Origin: JACVRW01 sp963850205
Lineage (GTDB): Bacteria > Actinomycetota > Thermoleophilia > Solirubrobacterales > Thermoleophilaceae
Assembly (NCBI GenBank): GCA_963850205.1
Contig: CAWKKJ010000015.1
Location: 496,001-560,000 of the forward strand
Length of the DNA stretch: 64,000 nucleotides
Reading direction: 5' to 3'
The stretch's first letter is position 1. The number at the start of each line of letters is the position of its first letter. Of this stretch, positions 59,257 to 64,000 are shown in pieces. The notes under the pieces are model-generated. The model did no database searches. It saw nothing but the letters and a program-made list of their open reading frames with translations, and had not been told where the DNA came from. A program made the position numbers and the translations under genes.

Positions 59257-59958
59257 CTAGCTCCGCCGCGAGAACGGGGTGTCCGGGCGCTCCCAGGCCT
59301 CGCCGTCGATCTCCAGATCGACCCGCTCGTCGTAGAAGGCCACCCGGTCGGTGATCGGGTCCACCTCGCGCTCCGGGTCGGCGTAGCTCCAGGCGATGGC
59401 CTTTTCGCCGGCCACCGTGAAGTGCTCGGCCTGGCCCTTGTAGGCGCATACGGTCGACTTGTCAGCCGGCTCCAGCTCGGCCGAGATGTCCTCGCGCGGC
59501 ACGTACCAGCGCGGCGGCAGGCCGGTCTCGAACAGGACGACGGAGCGGTCGGTGTCGGCCACCACCTCACCGCCGATGCTGATGCGCACCCTCCGCGAGG
59601 AGGGGCGCACGTCGAGCCGGTGGTAGGGGTCCCGGGGATGGCCGAACAGCAGCTCGTCCTCCTCCAGCCACTCGTCCAGCGCGTCGAAGTCGATCTGCAC
59701 CAGGTCGTGGCGCCGCTGCACCGCCTCCTCGGGGACGAGGTCGAGGCGCACGTCCTCCTCGGGGAACAGCCACACGGGCAGGCGGTTGCTCTCGTGCAGC
59801 AGCCGGACGTTGCGGCTGTCCACCACGGTTTCGCCGCCGAGGCGACCGCGCACCCAGCGGGGCGAGCGCTCCAGGAACTCCACCGTGTCCGGCGGGTCGA
59901 AGTTGAAGGAGCCGCTGCTCTGGCTCCCGAACGGTCCGGTGCCGAGGGTGAGGGTCAT
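59257..59958 (-). CDS. Two-domain DUF427 protein
   Basis: A 233-residue cytoplasmic protein made of two DUF427 modules. The first is around RSPRWVRGRLGGETVVDSRNVRLLHESNRLPVWLFP; the second around RRVRISIGGEVVADTDRSVVLFETGLPPRWYVPREDI, with KSTVCAYKGQAEHFTV and IAWSYADPE. The function of the family is not established. TACCCT on the minus strand ends 6 bases before the ATG. Confidence 0.9.
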   Translation of the reverse strand: MTLTLGTGPFGSQSSGSFNFDPPDTVEFLERSPRWVRGRLGGETVVDSRNVRLLHESNRLPVWLFPEEDVRLDLVPEEAVQRRHDLVQIDFDALDEWLEEDELLFGHPRDPYHRLDVRPSSRRVRISIGGEVVADTDRSVVLFETGLPPRWYVPREDISAELEPADKSTVCAYKGQAEHFTVAGEKAIAWSYADPEREVDPITDRVAFYDERVDLEIDGEAWERPDTPFSRRS

Positions 59959-59964
59959 GGCCCG

Positions 59965-59970
59965 AGGGTA
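59965..59970 (-). promoter_or_regulatory. Candidate -10 TACCCT, leaderless type
   Basis: TACCCT on the minus strand ends 6 bases before the ATG at 59958. Confidence 0.45.
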
Positions 59971-60004
59971 GAGAGCGCGGCCGGCCGAGCCGGCCGGCCC
60001 CCCC

Positions 60005-61522
60005 TCAGGACGTGCCGGCGCTCACCTTCTCGGGCACCTCGATCTCGCGCTTGAGGATCTTCCCGGTCGGCCCCTTGGGCAGCTCGTCGGTGAACCAGAT
60101 CTTGCGCGGGTACTTGTAGGCGGCGATCTTCTCCTTGACGTAGCTGCGCAGCTCGTCGGCCTCCACCTCCTCACCCTTCTTCAGCACCACGGCGGCGCCC
60201 ACCTCCTCGCCCAGCGCCTCGTCGGGCACCGCGAGCACCGCCGCCTCCTGCACGGCGGGGTGTTCGTACAGCACCTCCTCGACCTCGCGCGGGTAGATGT
60301 TGTAGCCGCCGCGGATGATCAGGTCCTTCTTCCTGTCCACGATGAAGAAGTAGCCGTCCTCGTCCACCTTGGCCATATCGCCGCTCTTGAACCAGCCCTC
60401 GGCGGTGATGGACTCCTCCGTGGCCTCGGCCCGCTCCCAGTAGCCCCGCATGATGTTGTGGCCGCGGATCACGATCTCGCCGACCTCGCCCTGTTCCACC
60501 TCGGCGCCCTCCTCGTCCCAGACCTGCATCTCCACGCCCTCGATCGGCGTCCCGATCGAGCCCGCCTTGCGCTCACGGTCCGGATGGTTGAAGGAGGCGA
60601 CGGGCGAGGTCTCGGACAGGCCGTAGCCCTCGAGGATCGCGCAATCGAACTTGTCCTCGAACGCGCGGATGAGCTCGACCGGGATGGCGGCCCCGCCCGA
60701 CATGCACAGGCGCAGCGTGGAGACGTCGGTGGAGTCGGCCCCCTCGGCGTGCAGCATGGCGTTGTACATGGTGGGCACGCCCTGGAAGACCGTGACCCCG
60801 TCGCGCTCGACGATCTGCAGCGCCTTGTCCCCGTCGAAGCGGGGGATCATGGTCACGCAGGCGCCGGCGGTCACCGCCGCGTTCATCGTGCAGGTCTGGC
60901 CGAAGGTGTGGAACAGGGGCAGCGCGCCCAGCAGCACGTCGTCGGTCGAAAAGTCGCCCAGGGTGCTCACCACCGTCCGGCAGTTCTTCTCCAGGTTCTC
61001 GTGGGTCAGCTCGGCGCCCTTGGGCTGGCCGGTGGTGCCCGAGGTGTAGAGGATCACCGCGGTGTCCTGCTCGCCGCGCTCGACGATGTCGTGCTCGGTG
61101 CCGTACTCGCCCACGAGCTGCTCGAACTCGCCCGGCTTCACCTCGATCACCTCGGCGCCGGCCTCCTCCGCGCCCTTGGCCGCCGCCTCCGCGAAGTCGT
61201 GCCAGGCGAACAGCAGCTTCGCGCCCGAGTCGCCGAGGTAGTAGGCCACCTCGCGGCCCTTGAGCAGCACGTTCATCGGCACGACCACGCCGCCGGCGTG
61301 CAGGATCCCGTAGTAGATCGCCGGGAAGTAGGGGACGTTGGGCATCATGAGCCCCACGCGGTCGCCGGGCTCGAGACCCCGGTCCTCGAGCAGGTGCGCG
61401 ATCCGAGCCGCCGCCCCTTCGAGCTGCTGGTAGGTCAGCTCCGTGTCGTCGAGCTTGAAGGCGACCCCGTCCGGGTGCCGCTCCGCCGTCTCGGTCAGGA
61501 TCGTGGCCAGGTTGTCGCTCAT
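60005..61522 (-). CDS. Long-chain fatty acid--CoA ligase (acyl-CoA synthetase)
   Basis: A 505-residue ANL-superfamily enzyme that activates a carboxylic acid as acyl-AMP and then acyl-CoA. P-loop VILYTSGTTGQPKGAELTH, GALPLFHTFGQT, LEGYGLSETSPVASFN, the hinge FFIVDRKKDLIIRGGYNIYP, and the catalytic Lys in GPTGKILKREI are complete. The substrate is a fatty or related acid. The ATG at 61522 follows AGGAG by 4 bases, so this gene uses a ribosome site, unlike its leaderless neighbours. Confidence 0.93.
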   Translation of the reverse strand: MSDNLATILTETAERHPDGVAFKLDDTELTYQQLEGAAARIAHLLEDRGLEPGDRVGLMMPNVPYFPAIYYGILHAGGVVVPMNVLLKGREVAYYLGDSGAKLLFAWHDFAEAAAKGAEEAGAEVIEVKPGEFEQLVGEYGTEHDIVERGEQDTAVILYTSGTTGQPKGAELTHENLEKNCRTVVSTLGDFSTDDVLLGALPLFHTFGQTCTMNAAVTAGACVTMIPRFDGDKALQIVERDGVTVFQGVPTMYNAMLHAEGADSTDVSTLRLCMSGGAAIPVELIRAFEDKFDCAILEGYGLSETSPVASFNHPDRERKAGSIGTPIEGVEMQVWDEEGAEVEQGEVGEIVIRGHNIMRGYWERAEATEESITAEGWFKSGDMAKVDEDGYFFIVDRKKDLIIRGGYNIYPREVEEVLYEHPAVQEAAVLAVPDEALGEEVGAAVVLKKGEEVEADELRSYVKEKIAAYKYPRKIWFTDELPKGPTGKILKREIEVPEKVSAGTS

Positions 61523-61551
61523 CTCACTCCTCTTCCGCCTCCGGTCATCGC

Positions 61552-61559
61552 ACCCTATA
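61552..61559 (-). promoter_or_regulatory. Candidate -10 TATAGGGT with a short leader
   Basis: TATAGG/TAGGGT on the minus strand lies about 30 bases before the ATG at 61522, leaving a short leader with a good AGGAG. The 129-bp gap to nuoN also holds a TGGGG/CCCCA hairpin and an AT-rich patch near 61587-61617. Confidence 0.4.
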
Positions 61560-61651
61560 CCCCGGCCACACTGGGGACGTGGCCCCATTTAATGCCGCAT
61601 ACGAGCATCAAAAGCGCCCACACCCCGACCTGCCGGACCCCGCCGTCTTTC

Positions 61652-63190
61652 CTAGCGCAGCCCGGAAAGGGAGCTGCCCACGTCCCGCGCTACGTCGAAG
61701 AGCGGGTCGGGCCAGAGGCCGACGGCGATGGTCGCCACCGCGAACAGGATCGCCACCGCCGCCACCTCGGGTTGGGCTCGCAGGTCGGCCTCGGGCGACC
61801 AGCCGGCCACGGGCTTGACCCGCCGCCGCGGCAGCCCGGGCAGCTCGACCTCGTAGCGGCCCATCCACATGACCGCCACCACCCGCAGGTAGTACGCGAG
61901 CGAGACCACCGAGCCCACCACGATCACGATCCCGAGCCAGGTGTAGTCGCCGGAGACGGTGGCGTCGATCAAATAGAACTTCCCGATGAAGCCGCCGGTG
62001 GCCGGAAAGCCGGCGAGGGACAGCATCGCGATCGTCATCGGCAGTGCCAGCCAGGGCTGGGTGCGGCCCAGGTCCTCGATCGCCGCGAGGTCGTCGCCGT
62101 GCTCGGATACCCGCTCGCGGGCCACCACCACCGCGAAGGCGGCCACGTTCATCAGGAGGTAGACCGCCAGGTAGAAGAAGGTGGCTCGCAGCCCGAGCTC
62201 TGTGGCCACGACCACGCCGGCCAGCAGATAACCCGCCTGGGCCACGCTCGACCAGGCGAGCATCCGCTTGAGCGAGCGCTGGGCGATGGCCCCGACGTTG
62301 CCGACCACGATGGTCACCGCCGCCAGGGCCGCCAGCGCCGGCGCCCACTCGAGCTGCGAGAGGCCGAGCGCCGACACGAACAGGCGCATGAAGATCGCGA
62401 AGGCCGCTGCCTTGGTGGCCACGGCCATGAAGGTGGTGATGGGGGTGGGGGCGCCCTGGTAGACGTCGGGCGTCCACTGGTGGAAGGGGGCCACGGAGGC
62501 CTTGAAGGCCAGGCCCACGGCCGCGAACCCGATGCCCGTGAGCAGCAGGGGGTCCGTGATCCCGACGCTGTCGCCCACCGCGGCCTGGATGCCCGCCAGC
62601 CCGGTCGCGCCCGTGGCCCCGTAGATCAGCGCCAGTCCGTAGAGCAGCGTGGCCGAGCCCACCGAGCCGATCACGAGGTACTTGAGCCCGGACTCCAGCG
62701 AGGTGCGCCGCCACAGCTCGGTGGCGCACAGCACGTAGAGCGGGATCGAGAGCAGCTCCAGGCCCACGAAGAGCACGATGAGGTTCTCGGCGCCGGCGAG
62801 CACCACCATGCCGGCGATCGAGGCCAGGAGCAGCGAGTAGTACTCGCCGTGCGAGGCCTCGCGTGGGGCGCGGCTGCGCAGCGAGAGCACGATCGCCACC
62901 AGGCCGGCGACGTAGAAGAGCATCGAGGCGCCCAGTGTGAGCGTGTCCATCGCCAGACCGCGCACGAGGATGGGCTCGAGGTCGCCCGGCTCCCAGATCC
63001 AGATCGTGAGCCCGATGGCGGTCAGCAACGCGACCGCCGTGAGCGCGGGCACGACCTGGTGGCGCACGACCTGAGACCGCAACAGCCCGACCATGAGCAC
63101 CACGATCGAGCCGCCCACCACGCTGAGCAGCGGCGAGAGCTGCTTGTAGTCGATGTCGGGAGCGGGGACGTCGGCGAGCGGAGCGATCAT
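61652..63190 (-). CDS. nuoN: NADH-quinone oxidoreductase subunit N
   Basis: A 512-residue antiporter-like membrane subunit of complex I with about 14 helices. FVGLELLSIPLYVLCATE holds the conserved Glu of TM5, and KYLVIGSVGSATLLYGLALIYGATG, FKASVAPFHQWTPDVYQGAPTPITTFMAVATKAAAFA (Lys residues of the proton path) and AGFPATGGFIGKFYLI follow. Its start overlaps the nuoM stop (ATGA). It is the last gene of the nuo operon here; the hairpin near 61575 may end the transcript. Confidence 0.96.
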   Translation of the reverse strand: MIAPLADVPAPDIDYKQLSPLLSVVGGSIVVLMVGLLRSQVVRHQVVPALTAVALLTAIGLTIWIWEPGDLEPILVRGLAMDTLTLGASMLFYVAGLVAIVLSLRSRAPREASHGEYYSLLLASIAGMVVLAGAENLIVLFVGLELLSIPLYVLCATELWRRTSLESGLKYLVIGSVGSATLLYGLALIYGATGATGLAGIQAAVGDSVGITDPLLLTGIGFAAVGLAFKASVAPFHQWTPDVYQGAPTPITTFMAVATKAAAFAIFMRLFVSALGLSQLEWAPALAALAAVTIVVGNVGAIAQRSLKRMLAWSSVAQAGYLLAGVVVATELGLRATFFYLAVYLLMNVAAFAVVVARERVSEHGDDLAAIEDLGRTQPWLALPMTIAMLSLAGFPATGGFIGKFYLIDATVSGDYTWLGIVIVVGSVVSLAYYLRVVAVMWMGRYEVELPGLPRRRVKPVAGWSPEADLRAQPEVAAVAILFAVATIAVGLWPDPLFDVARDVGSSLSGLR

Positions 63191-64000
63191 TCGATGATCA
63201 GCACCTCCCCGTCGTCCGAGTCCGCACGGGCCTGCTCCTCCTCGGCCACCGTCGCGGCCCGCTCGATCTTCTGCACCGTCGAGCGCTCGGTGCGCTCAAC
63301 CACGAAGCTCGGATAGAGCCCGAGCGCCACGATCAGCACCACCAGCGGCGCCACCGCGGCGAGGTCCAGCCGCCCGATCTCGCGCGACTCCACCGCAGGT
63401 CCCACGCGGTTGTGCATCGCGCGTTGGAAGACGCGGATCATGTACACCGCCGCGAGCACCACGCCGATGCTGGCCACCGCTCCGTAGACGAACTTGTCCT
63501 CCAGGGCGCCGAAGAGGATCAAGAGCTCGCCCACGAAGTTGGCCGAGCCGGGCATGGCCAGCGTGGCGAAGGTGGTGATGAGAAGCAGCGCGGCGAGTAC
63601 CGGCGCACGGAAGGCCATGCCCCCCAGCTCGGCGAGCGACTCGCTCCCCCCGGCGCGAAGGGCGATCACGCCGATGAGCAGGAACAGCGGCACCACCACC
63701 AGGCCGTGGTTCAGCATCTGGAGGACCGCGCCCTGCGCCCCCTTCGGGTCGAGGGCGAAGATCCCCAGCACGATGAAGCCCAGCTGGGCGATCGAGGAGT
63801 AGGCCACCACCAGGCGCACGTTGTCCTGCGAGAAGGCCAGGATCGAGCCGTAGAGAATCGAGAAGACGGCCATGATGATGAACAGCTCCTGCCAGTGCTG
63901 AGAGCCCTCGGGCATCACCGGGAGCACGATGCGCAGGAAGCCGTATACGCCCACCTTGGAGAGCACGCCCGAGAGGAGCGCCAGCACCACGATCGGGGTC
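63187..64000 (-). CDS. nuoM: NADH-quinone oxidoreductase subunit M (C-terminal part)
   Basis: The gene runs off the right edge; about 271 C-terminal codons are visible. LLSGVLSKVGVYGFLRIVLP, AFSQDNVRLVVAYSSIAQLGFIVLG, QMLNHGLVVVPLFLLIG and FATLAMPGSANFVGELLILFG are diagnostic of NuoM, a proton-pumping antiporter-like subunit of complex I. The frame is open to the window edge (TPIVV before the first visible Met-like codon), so the start is outside. An acidic 40-residue tail after the last helix is unusual. Confidence 0.95.
   Translation of the reverse strand, partial: TPIVVLALLSGVLSKVGVYGFLRIVLPVMPEGSQHWQELFIIMAVFSILYGSILAFSQDNVRLVVAYSSIAQLGFIVLGIFALDPKGAQGAVLQMLNHGLVVVPLFLLIGVIALRAGGSESLAELGGMAFRAPVLAALLLITTFATLAMPGSANFVGELLILFGALEDKFVYGAVASIGVVLAAVYMIRVFQRAMHNRVGPAVESREIGRLDLAAVAPLVVLIVALGLYPSFVVERTERSTVQKIERAATVAEEEQARADSDDGEVLIIE

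Noticed and set aside
60260..63316. A 1018-codon plus-strand frame
   Set aside because: Antisense to the acyl-CoA synthetase and nuoN; crosses a promoter region and shows no recognisable domain.

Overview
The window is 64 kb of very GC-rich bacterial chromosome with many GTG starts, tightly packed genes and GTGA/ATGA overlaps. Gene content (KdpFABC with a split KdpD sensor, a PLP-dependent TrpB2, two-domain DUF427, PhoX and PhoD phosphatase-like proteins, RTX-type secreted proteins, the end of a nuo operon) suggests a high-GC actinobacterium, possibly Thermoleophilia/Solirubrobacterales. That placement is inference from gene character, not from a marker gene. I saw no rRNA, tRNA or CRISPR array.

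Layout. 0-4 kb: a small membrane protein, a PfkB kinase, a quinone reductase, and a DUF559 nuclease-like gene bracketed by copies of a palindromic repeat. 4-12 kb: a minus-strand potassium block, in transcription order histidine kinase, kdpE, a hypothetical gene, a 28-residue membrane peptide, kdpF, kdpA, kdpC, kdpB, and a stand-alone KdpD sensor domain. 12-22 kb: DEAD-box helicase, cyclophilin, two thioredoxin-fold genes, MFS exporters, HAD phosphatases, a HAD-kinase pair, a TetR/diiron protein pair and a frameshifted MFS gene. 22-33 kb: RpiB, Fpg, cupredoxins, peroxiredoxin, transport and regulatory genes, a second repeat array, a frameshifted gamma-glutamyltransferase and a PQQ-type sugar dehydrogenase. 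33-46 kb: a mirrored 399-bp repeat, TrpB2, ribulose-phosphate epimerase, an RTX protein, a tandem ThyX-like protein, a frameshifted PhoD-like phosphatase, proline catabolism, and a PHP-APS kinase fusion. 46-64 kb: PhoX-like, YihY-like, copper-amine-oxidase-like and secreted proteins, an operon of two sulfatase-like proteins plus an exporter, acyl-CoA synthetase, and nuoN with the end of nuoM.

Three sequence-level themes stand out. First, an approximately 84-bp repeat unit with a roughly 44-bp palindromic core occurs seven times in two clusters, in opposite orientations. It sits against both ends of the DUF559 gene, and its stem shows compensatory changes. Second, many first genes have a TANNNT hexamer 6-8 bases before ATG/GTG with little or no Shine-Dalgarno sequence, which suggests leaderless transcription. 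Four divergent pairs share a symmetric ANNNTANNNT core. Third, at least five genes carry single-base frame breaks, so either the assembly has residual indels or the region is decaying.

Functionally, the Kdp block is a complete high-affinity K+ uptake and sensing system. Proline dehydrogenase and P5C dehydrogenase convert proline to glutamate. The PHP-APS kinase fusion may join PAPS synthesis to disposal of its by-product PAP.
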